16,803 bases of DNA from JBFMHD01 sp040752395 [NCBI: Candidatus Hydrogenedentota bacterium] (GTDB taxonomy: Bacteria > JBFMHD01), in contig JBFMHD010000034.1 of assembly GCA_040752395.1 (NCBI GenBank), positions 1-16,803 on the forward strand, read 5' to 3'. The notes beneath the pieces were generated by a model. The model saw nothing but the letters and a program-made list of their open reading frames with translations. It searched no databases and was not told where the DNA came from. Positions within the stretch are counted from its first letter, which is position 1. Every line of letters begins with the position of its first letter. Shown here piece by piece: positions 6,762 through 14,309 of the stretch. The translations under genes and the position numbers were made by a program.

Positions 6762-8879
6762 TCAGTTTTTAAATATTAATTTGCCGATACCGAGATTGCC
6801 AGCTGAATCCATAACTCGCACAGTTAAAGAATGCATACCTGGTATTAAATCCTTCAAACAGATGTTAAACATAAAATCTTCAATCTTCGAATCAAGAACT
6901 TTATCAACCGGATAAACCATCCTCCAGTTATCGCCATCAATCGAATACTCGATTTTAACGATGTTTGATAAATTATCTTTAGCTATGCCAGCAATTACAG
7001 CCTCAACCTTATTTTCGAGAAGACCAAATAATAGATTTTCTACTTGTGGGTTTGTGTTATCGATAAGAAACTCCTTGCTCTCTTTTTCACTGGTCAATGA
7101 TCTGTCCGGTGGCGTGCTCGGGAGATCAGATGCTATAAGTTTAACTTTGTACCATCCGTCAGGGAAAGAAATCGTTGCTAAAGTATAGTAGTTCTGGGTG
7201 AGTTCCTGGGCGTTTTTAACAGGGTAGCCTATCTCTGAATCTACTTCTTTTAAAAATAAAGAATATAGAAGATTATCATTATCAATATCTTCAACTACCC
7301 ATGAAATTTTAACAAAATAAGATTTTCTAACGTCGTCAATAGTAAAGGCTTTAGACTCATTTCCTTCGACTTTTAGCTCGCGGATACTTGGTTTATGGTT
7401 CTGACCAAGGACATAAAATTTTATATTATCTATCTCTTCGTTTTTTTTCCATTCAAGAGCATATTGAAAAAATCTGCTATTTGGCAACTTGATTTTATAT
7501 TCAGGTGGTTGTGATTCTAACCATTGTGACCACGTGGGATCAAGCTCTTTAATATTTCCACAACGAACAAAAACCTTTGTAATATTTTCAGGTAAAACCT
7601 CAACTCTGCCTAATTCCGAAATACTACCAAGATCAAATATCTTTGATTCATATCGTATCTTATCTTTCTCAAAATTAATATCTCTTACAAAATATATAAA
7701 AGCCGGGTTACCAGTTGTCAGTATTCTGATATTGTTTTCATTGTCAGAAATAACATTCATTATACTTTGAACATTGAAATCCTTTAAAAGAGCAAACCTT
7801 CTTTCTTTTGGATATATTTGATAGACTTTACCCTCAGGTTCAGTGCCGATATATAACGAAGAATCCTTGCCTCTGCTAATAGTAAGAATAGACTCATTGG
7901 GTATGAAAAGTGTTTTTTCTATACTTAATGAATTAAGGTTTAATGTATATATCGAGCTGCCTGATACAACTGCTGGTGGTTTTATTTCTAACGGTTTTTT
8001 GGTTGGCGGGGGCTGCTCGAATGGGACAGTTTCAGAAAAAGATTGTAATGTCTGTAAACTTTTATCCATAGTCTGGGACTGTAATGCCTTGAAGAGCTCA
8101 AGTAATGCAGATTCTTGCTCGGCTCCTTCCTCTTTTTTAGAAATATCCTGTTTTGTTGATACACCATTTGCGACTATATATAATGTCGTGTCGGATATAA
8201 GTAATGATTTTATCTCTTTCTCTTCTAATTGATACAACGTAGAAACACTATTATTTACAGGGTCGTATTTATATACACAACCATTATCCGACATACCGAT
8301 ATAAAGATATTTTTCATCACAGCAGAGCGATAATATATTTTCACCCTTAAGAGATATAACTTCTCTTATTGTTTTACCATCAAATTCAAATAGTTTTCCA
8401 GCCGGACCGGTTCCTAAATAAACTTTATTTTTAAATATCGTGTATGACCATATAGAGATATTATCGAATTTGCATATTTGAGATAGCCCATCTGGTGTCA
8501 AAAGAAAGATGCAACCGTCAGGGATACCTGTGGCATAGATATTGCCATTACACTCGAATATTGCTGTTATAATGAGGTCGCTGGTGTCGAATTCTTTTAT
8601 TATTTGATTATCTTTTATTACATAGATTTTTCCATCGTTTCCAGAGCCAACATAGGTGATATCATGTTTTGTTAACACAGACCACAAAACAAGTGATTTT
8701 AAAGAAATAAAATCAAAAATAATCGTGGGTGCTATCTTGCCGTCGCTATATATAGCAATGTTTTCAAGTTTACCCTGTAGAAAATCATTATAATCATCGT
8801 CTTTAAAAGAGCGAGTATTCAAAGCATTTAAAGAAGATACAATAAAAAATAAAGATATAATCATTAAACTTTTTTTCAT
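6762..8879 (-). CDS. Secreted beta-propeller protein with Ig-like C-terminus
   Basis: This 705-residue protein has a signal peptide (MKKSLMIISLFFIVSSLNA). Residues about 70-250 and 300-400 contain repeated blade-like units of the form YxGxxxxGxxYxx, for example YVGSGNDGKIYVI, YATGIPDGCIFLL, YLGTGPAGKLFEF, YIGMSDNGCVYKYD and YIGTEPEGKVYQI. This is typical of a WD/PQQ/NHL-like propeller. A Gln/Pro-rich linker (EQPPPTKKPLEIKPP) splits the propeller. The C-terminal half has discoidin-like and Ig-like beta segments and ends with LIPGMHSLTVRVMDSAGN. The start codon overlaps the S55-protein stop as ATGA, with GAGG 8-11 bases upstream, so it is the second gene of that operon. It is probably a periplasmic or surface scaffold. 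I see no catalytic motif. Confidence 0.75.
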   Translation of the reverse strand: MKKSLMIISLFFIVSSLNALNTRSFKDDDYNDFLQGKLENIAIYSDGKIAPTIIFDFISLKSLVLWSVLTKHDITYVGSGNDGKIYVIKDNQIIKEFDTSDLIITAIFECNGNIYATGIPDGCIFLLTPDGLSQICKFDNISIWSYTIFKNKVYLGTGPAGKLFEFDGKTIREVISLKGENILSLCCDEKYLYIGMSDNGCVYKYDPVNNSVSTLYQLEEKEIKSLLISDTTLYIVANGVSTKQDISKKEEGAEQESALLELFKALQSQTMDKSLQTLQSFSETVPFEQPPPTKKPLEIKPPAVVSGSSIYTLNLNSLSIEKTLFIPNESILTISRGKDSSLYIGTEPEGKVYQIYPKERRFALLKDFNVQSIMNVISDNENNIRILTTGNPAFIYFVRDINFEKDKIRYESKIFDLGSISELGRVEVLPENITKVFVRCGNIKELDPTWSQWLESQPPEYKIKLPNSRFFQYALEWKKNEEIDNIKFYVLGQNHKPSIRELKVEGNESKAFTIDDVRKSYFVKISWVVEDIDNDNLLYSLFLKEVDSEIGYPVKNAQELTQNYYTLATISFPDGWYKVKLIASDLPSTPPDRSLTSEKESKEFLIDNTNPQVENLLFGLLENKVEAVIAGIAKDNLSNIVKIEYSIDGDNWRMVYPVDKVLDSKIEDFMFNICLKDLIPGMHSLTVRVMDSAGNLGIGKLIFKN

Positions 8880-10555
8880 CGCTTTACCTCACTCAATATC
8901 TGGATAGTGGTTATTAGACTTCCCTGAAGTATCCAGGGGAGATCAATTCTGTATTGGATTGTTTCAAATTTTACCTTATTGAAAGTTGAATTTGTCTGTT
9001 TTAATATTTTTTTATACGTTGGAGGAAGATTTTTGAAAATTTTACCCTGATATTCTATCTGCTCAGAAGGTATAGTAAGCTCCACAACAATCTGATCCAT
9101 TTTTGGCATATCATTAAAATAGTCTATATATTGTTCAGTATTAAATGGGAGAGGTCTATTTGGTTCTGCTTCACCGCCTGATTTTAATGCTATAACTAAT
9201 GACCTATTGTCTGGCAGATTATCGGGTAATTTAAAAGAAATCGGATGTAAGATAACATCGGATTGATTATAAGGTAATAATTTCAGAATAAAATTAACAG
9301 TATCTCCAGGGAAAACGCATCTCTCAGTAGGGATAACCTCGACGAGTCTCGCTGTATCCCGACCTGGTAGCTGTCCTATATCACAATTAACAGATGTTAT
9401 TTCAATATCACTGTATGGACTCGAGACAGATTGCAAGAAAAACATAAGTACATCAAGACTGAACCCGCTGTCCTGACTGAAAAATTTATCGTCAAGTTTT
9501 ATTGTCTTACCATTATCAAGTTGTACTTTTAAAAGAACTTTTATAGTATTAGAACTCCTTTCATTTAAAGAGGAACTTATAGCTTCAAGTATTGAGATTA
9601 ATATAAGTTTTGGAGAGAGATTTTTATGTTTAATGACCTCTGTATTAAAAGTATCACAAAAACCTGATTCGAGATTAGAGACATTTATTTTAACAGGGAT
9701 CACAGGAGATTTAACATTTGATACCCCTGTTATACAAGCGAGCCGGTCTCCTATGATAGCTCCAGCATCTTCTTTATATGCAGAGCCGAATTTAAATGAT
9801 CTGCTTAAAGAAGAAAATATATAATCTATTTTAGCGAGAGAGTAGGGAATGTTTGTTTTACCAATCTCTAAGAAAGGGTGACCAAACGCAGCAATTGTAT
9901 CGCCGTCCACGTATGTTACGGTTCCTATAGCATCAAAACATATATCGCCCTTAATCAACCTCACAGCAAGTGCGCTACCAGGGTAGAGATTCCTGTCAGC
10001 CGGCATATCATTAATCTGTCCGCCTCCAAGGATGGGCTCGAAACCATATTCTTTAAATAATTCTTTTGTGAACCCCAATGTTTTATTACTGATACCTGAA
10101 ACCATTAAAGGTGTTTCAATTGGTTTCAAATCTACTGAAGAAAGAGTATCAGAAGATGAGATATTTGTTATAGGTGTGCTGCTGCTTCTATTTATTTCTC
10201 TTAAAATATTTGTAATCGGTGTCACAGCACAGATCGGTTCCTTGGCAAAACCCCAGCCATAACCAACTGCACCGATGAGTCTGCCATTTATATAAATCGG
10301 GCTCCCGCTCATACCTGCTACGATACCTGAATACTCAAGATTTTTTCCAGAACATTTTATAAGTATCAAATCCTGTTTTGGGAAAGCGTTCTCAATGAAT
10401 CCTATTATCTCAACGTTAAATTTTTCAGGTGTAACACCTTCAAACACAGTAAGACCATAGCCCTTCATCCCGATTTTAAGCCAGCTTAATTCATCATCAA
10501 GTCCAGCTAATAAACTCGAAGTAAAAATAAATAAGATAAGAAACATTTTTCGCAT
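8876..10555 (-). CDS. S55 (SpoIVB-type) peptidase-domain exported protein
   Basis: The protein has 559 residues from the ATG at 10555; a TTG at 10579 would add 8. Residues 1-17 (MRKMFLILFIFTSSLLA) are a signal peptide. The GIVAGMSGSPIYINGRLIGAVGYGWG segment matches the serine motif of SpoIVB S55 peptidases, with the likely nucleophile the first Ser of GMSGSP (residue 83). A second family segment, IGTVTYVDGDTIAAFGHPF with His226, comes later, the reverse of the order in SpoIVB. The C-terminal part contains beta-rich domains. No sporulation genes are nearby. Similar exported proteins occur in non-sporulating bacteria, function unknown. It is the first gene of an operon with the propeller protein (4-base overlap). 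There is no Shine-Dalgarno, and a -10-like TATGTT ends 6 bases before the ATG. Confidence 0.8.
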   Translation of the reverse strand: MRKMFLILFIFTSSLLAGLDDELSWLKIGMKGYGLTVFEGVTPEKFNVEIIGFIENAFPKQDLILIKCSGKNLEYSGIVAGMSGSPIYINGRLIGAVGYGWGFAKEPICAVTPITNILREINRSSSTPITNISSSDTLSSVDLKPIETPLMVSGISNKTLGFTKELFKEYGFEPILGGGQINDMPADRNLYPGSALAVRLIKGDICFDAIGTVTYVDGDTIAAFGHPFLEIGKTNIPYSLAKIDYIFSSLSRSFKFGSAYKEDAGAIIGDRLACITGVSNVKSPVIPVKINVSNLESGFCDTFNTEVIKHKNLSPKLILISILEAISSSLNERSSNTIKVLLKVQLDNGKTIKLDDKFFSQDSGFSLDVLMFFLQSVSSPYSDIEITSVNCDIGQLPGRDTARLVEVIPTERCVFPGDTVNFILKLLPYNQSDVILHPISFKLPDNLPDNRSLVIALKSGGEAEPNRPLPFNTEQYIDYFNDMPKMDQIVVELTIPSEQIEYQGKIFKNLPPTYKKILKQTNSTFNKVKFETIQYRIDLPWILQGSLITTIQILSEVKR

Positions 10556-10561
10556 ATTTAA

Positions 10562-10593
10562 AACATATAATATTTTCAAAACATTTGCAAGTT
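10562..10593 (-). promoter_or_regulatory. Candidate promoter of S55/propeller operon
   Basis: On the minus strand TTGCAA (10593-10588) is followed after 17 bases by TATGTT, ending 6 bases before the ATG at 10555. Both boxes match consensus only moderately. If used, the mRNA would be leaderless or nearly so. Confidence 0.35.
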
Positions 10594-10617
10594 TAAAACC
10601 ACATAACTACAAACTCC

Positions 10618-10646
10618 TTGACTTATTTTCTCCCAAAGTATAGAAA
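10618..10646 (+). promoter_or_regulatory. Candidate promoter of the MNT-HEPN gene
   Basis: TTGACT at 10618-10623 is followed by TATAGA at 10639-10644 (15-base spacer) or TAGAAA at 10641-10646 (17-base spacer). The leader of about 40 nt ends in a strong GGGAGGA (10674-10680). Confidence 0.4.
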
Positions 10647-10690
10647 AAAGACAATGAATATTATTAAAATTGAGGGAGGAATACGGATAG

Positions 10691-11542
10691 TTGAGCAGAT
10701 TGGATAATAAATTAATTGAAAAATTAAAAGAATACTTTTACGGAAGAGAAGATGTTATAATGGCTTTTATTTTTGGGTCATATGCTACAAACCAGGTGCA
10801 TTCTGAGTCAGATATGGACATTGCGGTTTATTTCAAACCTGAATCATCACGTATGGTTGAAATAGAGACTGCAAAACAATACCAGAATGAAGATGAAATA
10901 TGGGCAAGTGTGGAAAAGATATCGGGAATAAACACAGATTTGGTTGTACTTAACCGTGCGCGCTCAACATTATCATTTAATATATTAAAAAAGGGGCTTC
11001 CATTATCTATAAAAGACAGGGATACATATTTAAAATTTTATTTGGCAGTAAGTGCTGAAGCAGAAGAATTCAGGGGATTTGTAAAGGATTATTGGGAGAT
11101 TTACCAGAGGTCCCGGTCTTTATCTGATACTGACAAAACAAGATTAATGGAAATTCTGCATTTTATGGATACAGAAATAAAGGAATTTCCTTTATATAAA
11201 GAGATGGATTTTAAAAAATTTAAGAATGATAAATTTTTCAGAAGAAACGTCGAGAGATGGACAGAAACTCTGACAATGGCATTGATGGACACCGCGAAGA
11301 TAATTATGTCGTCAAGCAATCAGGAGATGCCGGAAACTTACTATAATTGTCTGCTGGAATTCGGTATGTTTATAAAATTAAGCGAAGATGAAACCAGGCG
11401 ATTGGCAGGATATGCGAAACTAAGAAACATACTTGTGCACGAGTATCTCGACATCAGGTTCGGCAGAATCAGGGAATTCATAGACACTGCGTACCCTTTA
11501 TACGTTGCAGTAATAGACAAAGTAAAAAAGATGATAGAGTAA
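10691..11542 (+). CDS. Fused MNT nucleotidyltransferase-HEPN protein (MntA/HepT-like)
   Basis: One 283-residue chain carries both halves of a MNT/HEPN toxin-antitoxin pair. Residues 1-110 are a minimal nucleotidyltransferase with the full GS-X10-DxD motif (Gly29, Ser30, Asp41, Asp43) and a third acidic residue, Asp83, in NTDLVVL. In MntA antitoxins this domain AMPylates the toxin. Residues about 115-283 are a helical HEPN domain with LRNILVHEY, the RX4HXY RNase motif (Arg245, His250, Tyr252). Both active sites look intact. Normally these are two separate genes. Translation starts at TTG 10691, 10 bases after GGGAGGA; no nearby ATG fits as well. The stop codon overlaps a small palindrome. It could be a self-neutralised toxin, or an MNT-HEPN protein with another RNA- or AMP-related role. 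Confidence 0.85.
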   Translation: MSRLDNKLIEKLKEYFYGREDVIMAFIFGSYATNQVHSESDMDIAVYFKPESSRMVEIETAKQYQNEDEIWASVEKISGINTDLVVLNRARSTLSFNILKKGLPLSIKDRDTYLKFYLAVSAEAEEFRGFVKDYWEIYQRSRSLSDTDKTRLMEILHFMDTEIKEFPLYKEMDFKKFKNDKFFRRNVERWTETLTMALMDTAKIIMSSSNQEMPETYYNCLLEFGMFIKLSEDETRRLAGYAKLRNILVHEYLDIRFGRIREFIDTAYPLYVAVIDKVKKMIE

Positions 11543-11560
11543 CAGTTTATAACAACTGTT
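11541..11560. terminator. Palindrome overlapping the MNT-HEPN stop codon
   Basis: AACAGTT (11541-11547) and AACTGTT (11554-11560) form a perfect 7-bp stem with a 6-base loop. It lies between the MNT-HEPN stop and the convergent thiH stop at 11578. There is no U-tract, so it may be a weak terminator or a protein-binding palindrome. Confidence 0.4.
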
Positions 11561-11577
11561 AAGATGTGGCAGGCTGA

Positions 11578-12684
11578 TTATAAAATTTTGTCCCAGTATT
11601 TCAACACAGGGTCATAACCCATTGATTTTATAGCTGCTACTACTTCTTCTATACACCGTTTATCTTCTACTTCAAATTGCTCGCCTTTTTTATCAGGATT
11701 AATGTACCCACCGGGTTCGGTTCTGCTACCAGCACTCATTCGCGTTATACCAAGTTTCATTAGATTATCTCTTAGAAATGGCGATTCCCGAGTAGATAAA
11801 TTAATCCCTATATCAGGGAAAGTAATACGTAGAACTGTTATTAATTGAACTAATTCTTTATCACTCAGAGGATATGGTGGTTCAAAATTAGCGTAGGATG
11901 GACAGATACGAGGTACACTTACAGAAACAATTGCTCTAAACCAGTGTTTTATCAGATATTTGATATGGAAGTATAAATAAATAGCTTCTTCCTGCCAGGT
12001 GTTCAACCCGAGTAATGAACCTATACCAATAAACCGTACCCCTGCGTAAGCTGCACGTTCAACTGTCTCTATACGAAATTTATAATCTTTTTTTCTACCA
12101 CCAAGATGATAGTTCTTATAAATTTCAGGATTGTATGTCTCCTGATAGCATACAACACCATCACAACCTATTGATTTGAGTACCTCATATTCATTTATTT
12201 CTAAAGGTTCAACCTCTATTGAGACAATCGAAAAATATCTATGTGCAATCTCAACTGACTTTTTTAAGTAATCAAGATTGATTATTTTTTTATGTTCACC
12301 ACAAACAAGTAAAACGTCATCGAACCCTTTGCTTTTTAAATAACGACACTCTTTTTCTATCTCATCAAACTTTAACGTTTTTCTTTGTATTTTATTGGTT
12401 TGTGAATAACCGCAATAAACGCAGGTAGATACACATTCATTTGATAGATATAAAGGGGCATAAAGCGAGATGGTCTTACCAAAACGTTTTATTGTAATCT
12501 TTTGTGAAGCTTGTGCCATCGCTTCAAGATAAGATATTGCATTCTCTGAAATTAAATATAAAAAATCAGTAAGAGATTGCACACCATCTTGAAGAATACT
12601 TTGTATGTCTTCTTTTTTTAAGTCTTTGATTTTATTTAGTTCTCTTTTTATATTAATAGTTTCTAATTCGTTATAAAAGCTCAT
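11578..12684 (-). CDS. thiH: 2-iminoacetate synthase (radical SAM tyrosine lyase)
   Basis: ThiH cleaves tyrosine with a 5'-deoxyadenosyl radical to give dehydroglycine for the thiazole ring of thiamine, the anaerobic counterpart of the oxygen-using ThiO route. The 368 residues match the family's length. The radical-SAM cluster motif is C84xxxC88xxC91 in LSNECVSTCVYCGYSQ, followed by KTLKFDEIEKECRYLKSKGF. VEPLEINEYEVLKSIGCDGV, YHLGGRKKDYKFR and SAGSRTEPGGY segments are typical. It is downstream of thiG on the same strand but 213 bases away, the gap being filled with repeats. There is no clear Shine-Dalgarno. A small imperfect hairpin (GGGC-AAA-GCCC, 12697-12707) lies just before the ATG at 12684. 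Confidence 0.95.
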   Translation of the reverse strand: MSFYNELETINIKRELNKIKDLKKEDIQSILQDGVQSLTDFLYLISENAISYLEAMAQASQKITIKRFGKTISLYAPLYLSNECVSTCVYCGYSQTNKIQRKTLKFDEIEKECRYLKSKGFDDVLLVCGEHKKIINLDYLKKSVEIAHRYFSIVSIEVEPLEINEYEVLKSIGCDGVVCYQETYNPEIYKNYHLGGRKKDYKFRIETVERAAYAGVRFIGIGSLLGLNTWQEEAIYLYFHIKYLIKHWFRAIVSVSVPRICPSYANFEPPYPLSDKELVQLITVLRITFPDIGINLSTRESPFLRDNLMKLGITRMSAGSRTEPGGYINPDKKGEQFEVEDKRCIEEVVAAIKSMGYDPVLKYWDKIL

Positions 12685-12897
12685 ATTTCAACATAGGGGC
12701 TTTGCCCGTTATAGCGTTCTTCACCTTCTACTTCTCTGAAAAAGCTCGGAGTTCGGAGCTCGGATCTATTATTACGAACTCCTAACTTCTATCTTTTTCA
12801 TCTTCTGTGCCTTTGTGCCTTTGTGCCTCTGTGCCTCTTTCGTTATCTTTCTTTCCGTTATCTTGCCTATTGCTTCTTGCTTCTTAACTAACCCTAT
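12685..12897 (-). repeat. Mosaic repeat block between thiG and thiH
   Basis: Read in the direction of the thi genes, the gap contains AAGAAGCAAGAAGCAA and GATAACGGAAAGAAAGATAACG words (12842-12887), then GGCACAGA/GGCACAAA units (12806-12840). A TCGGAGTTCGGAGCTCGGA element in plus orientation occupies 12743-12764 (surrounding match 12738-12771). The last recurs almost unchanged at 14084-14117, and the GGCACAAA units recur at 143-164. No gene is seen. Confidence 0.75.
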
Positions 12898-13683
12898 CTA
12901 TGAATGAGGGATTTCTAAAAAATCCGTTAATGGAGAAGTTGGGGAAGCAAGATCGTGTTTTTTAGGTAGCCCTGATAGATAAGCGAGTCTGCCTGCATCG
13001 ACTGCTTGATTAAATGCTTTTGCCAATCCTACAGGGTCATGTGATGTTGCTATCGCTGTGTTAACAAGAACGCCGCTTGAGCCAAGTTCCATACACCGCA
13101 TAGCATCTGATGGTCTACCAATACCGGCATCGATTATTACAGGTACATTTGATCTCTCAATGATTATTTTTATAAAATCCTCAGTCTGTATACCTTTATT
13201 AGTTCCGATTGGTGAGCCAAGTGGCATAACACAAGCACAGCCAGCTTCTTCAAGCCGTTTTGCTAATACAGGGTCAGCATGTATATAAGGAAGTACAACA
13301 AAACCATCTTTAACAAGTTCTATAGAAGCCTGTAGTGTTTCAACAGGGTCAGGCATTAAATGGTAATTATCAGGATGTATCTCAAGTTTTATCCAGTTAA
13401 AACCACCTATTTCACGACATAGATGAGCGATTCTAATAGCCTCAGATGAGGTAGTTGCACCTGAGGTATTGGGTACTACCCTGAATTTTGAGGTGTCTAT
13501 GTAAGATAATATAGGATCAGACGTATCCTTAAAATTGACCCGTCTTAAAGCTACGGTAACAAAGCCAGGATTTACAGCCTCCAGGGTCTCTTTCATTACA
13601 CTGCCAGATGCAAATTTGCCAGTACCTATAAACAATCTTGAAGATAATTTACATCCAGCGATAATCAGATTGTCATCTATCAT
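12898..13683 (-). CDS. thiG: Thiazole synthase
   Basis: ThiG joins deoxyxylulose phosphate, dehydroglycine and ThiS-thiocarboxylate to form the thiamine thiazole phosphate. The 261-residue (beta/alpha)8 protein begins MIDDNLIIAGCKLSSRLFIGTGKF and contains WIKLEIHPD, whose Lys is the expected Schiff-base residue. PDPVETLQA, CVMPLGSPIGTNKGI, PVIIDAGIGRPSDA and GVLVNTAIATSHDP follow. I placed the start at the ATG at 13683. The frame stays open to 13818, but the extra 45 residues are not conserved-looking and run into repeat DNA. A weak AGAGAGAAG lies 8-16 bases upstream, and a promoter is predicted at 13722-13751. ThiS and ThiF partners are not in this window. Confidence 0.95.
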   Translation of the reverse strand: MIDDNLIIAGCKLSSRLFIGTGKFASGSVMKETLEAVNPGFVTVALRRVNFKDTSDPILSYIDTSKFRVVPNTSGATTSSEAIRIAHLCREIGGFNWIKLEIHPDNYHLMPDPVETLQASIELVKDGFVVLPYIHADPVLAKRLEEAGCACVMPLGSPIGTNKGIQTEDFIKIIIERSNVPVIIDAGIGRPSDAMRCMELGSSGVLVNTAIATSHDPVGLAKAFNQAVDAGRLAYLSGLPKKHDLASPTSPLTDFLEIPHS

Positions 13684-13721
13684 CTTTTGACTTCTCTCTT
13701 TAAGCGTTATAAATTCAGTTA

Positions 13722-13751
13722 GATAAAAGCAACATAATTTTATTATGTCAA
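13722..13751 (-). promoter_or_regulatory. Promoter of thiG
   Basis: On the minus strand a perfect TTGACA (13751-13746) is followed after 18 bases by TTTATC (13727-13722). The leader would be about 32 nt. It lies in unique DNA between the repeat block and thiG. I see no TPP riboswitch (no THI-box) in this short leader. Confidence 0.55.
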
Positions 13752-13772
13752 TATAAAATCTTAGACCGTGGT

Positions 13773-14117
13773 CTCCTCTGAAAAACATTGTAACTCTAAT
13801 AATATCAAGTAGAAGCAAGAAGCAAGATAACGGAAGAAGTGAGAGGTGTCAGGACGGGCTACAGGCTACAGGCTACGGACTACAGCCGGCTGGAGCCAAA
13901 AGCCAAAAGCCTGCTGAAAAGTCTTGAGTCTTGAGTCTTGAGTCCTGTTTTGACTCACGACTTGCGACTCACGACTCTTTTCATATCATCTTTAGTTTTT
14001 CATCCTTTGTGTAGAGCGCAAAAACGCAAGAACCCAAGAACCCAATAGTGTAGAGCGCAAACCGCGCTCATGTTGACTCCTTCGAAAAAGTTCGGAGTTC
14101 GGAGCTCGGAGCTATTA
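13773..14117 (-). repeat. Largest mosaic repeat block, upstream of thiG
   Basis: Read on the minus strand the modules follow the same order as in 1160-1434. Module B has hairpin GAGCGC 14053-14058 / GCGCTC 14064-14069. Module A (13920-13980) has GAGTCGTGAGTCGCAAGTCGT and three TTGAGTC-type units. Module C occupies 13773-13910. In plus orientation a TCGGAGTTCGGAGCTCGGA element lies at 14091-14110. Module C matches 1311-1434 inverted, differing by two inserted 7-bp units and about three substitutions. Segment 13941-14080 matches 16648-16803 inverted, with about two substitutions plus tandem-unit changes. No gene is present from 13684 to 14122. Confidence 0.9.
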
Positions 14118-14122
14118 ATTTT

Positions 14123-14245
14123 CAACTGAGCAAAAATCATCTAAAAAAAGAAGAGGCGATTAAGAGACTGAAAACTATAAGGGGAAAAACCCACTTTAAG
14201 TTAAGTTCAAACACATGGAAACGAGAGAAAGTGTATGAAAGATAA
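14123..14245 (+). pseudogene. Truncated VapB-like antitoxin (C-terminal remnant)
   Basis: The frame ending with TAA at 14243-14245 encodes QLSKNHLKKEEAIKRLKTI, then RGKTHFKLSSNTWKREKVYER. It looks like the C-terminal tail of a small VapB-type antitoxin that would wrap around a PIN toxin. Its expected N-terminal DNA-binding part is missing, and repeat DNA replaces it just upstream of 14118. It overlaps the start of the toxin remnant by 11 bases, the usual arrangement for such pairs. Family assignment rests mainly on its position before a PIN-type start. Confidence 0.5.
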
Positions 14246-14285
14246 ATATTTTATAGACACCAACATCTTTTTTGATATGATATGA
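14235..14285 (+). pseudogene. Truncated PIN-domain (VapC-like) toxin start
   Basis: An ATG at 14235 opens MKDKYFIDTNIFFDMI and stops with TGA at 14283. KYFIDTNIFFDM is the first strand of a PIN RNase with its first catalytic aspartate (DTN). A full VapC is about 130 residues, but only 16 are left. The next minus-strand gene ends at 14310, so the remainder has been deleted. Confidence 0.65.
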
Positions 14286-14309
14286 GCTGTGATTTCACTT
14301 GCTTAAAAG

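Noticed and set aside
7489-8232. Plus-strand frames inside the propeller gene
   Set aside because: They are antisense shadows of a well-supported minus-strand coding region and show no domain similarity.
13684-13772. TPP riboswitch upstream of thiG
   Set aside because: The unique region between the repeat and thiG is under 90 bases and contains no CUGAGA or other THI-box core.
13684-13818. Longer N-terminus for ThiG
   Set aside because: The extra 45 residues have no similarity to ThiG and extend into repeat DNA. The promoter at 13722-13751 also lies inside that extension.
13920-13948. Possible CRISPR array from the tandem TTGAGTC units
   Set aside because: Units are 7-10 bp and directly adjacent, with no spacers and no cas genes in the window.
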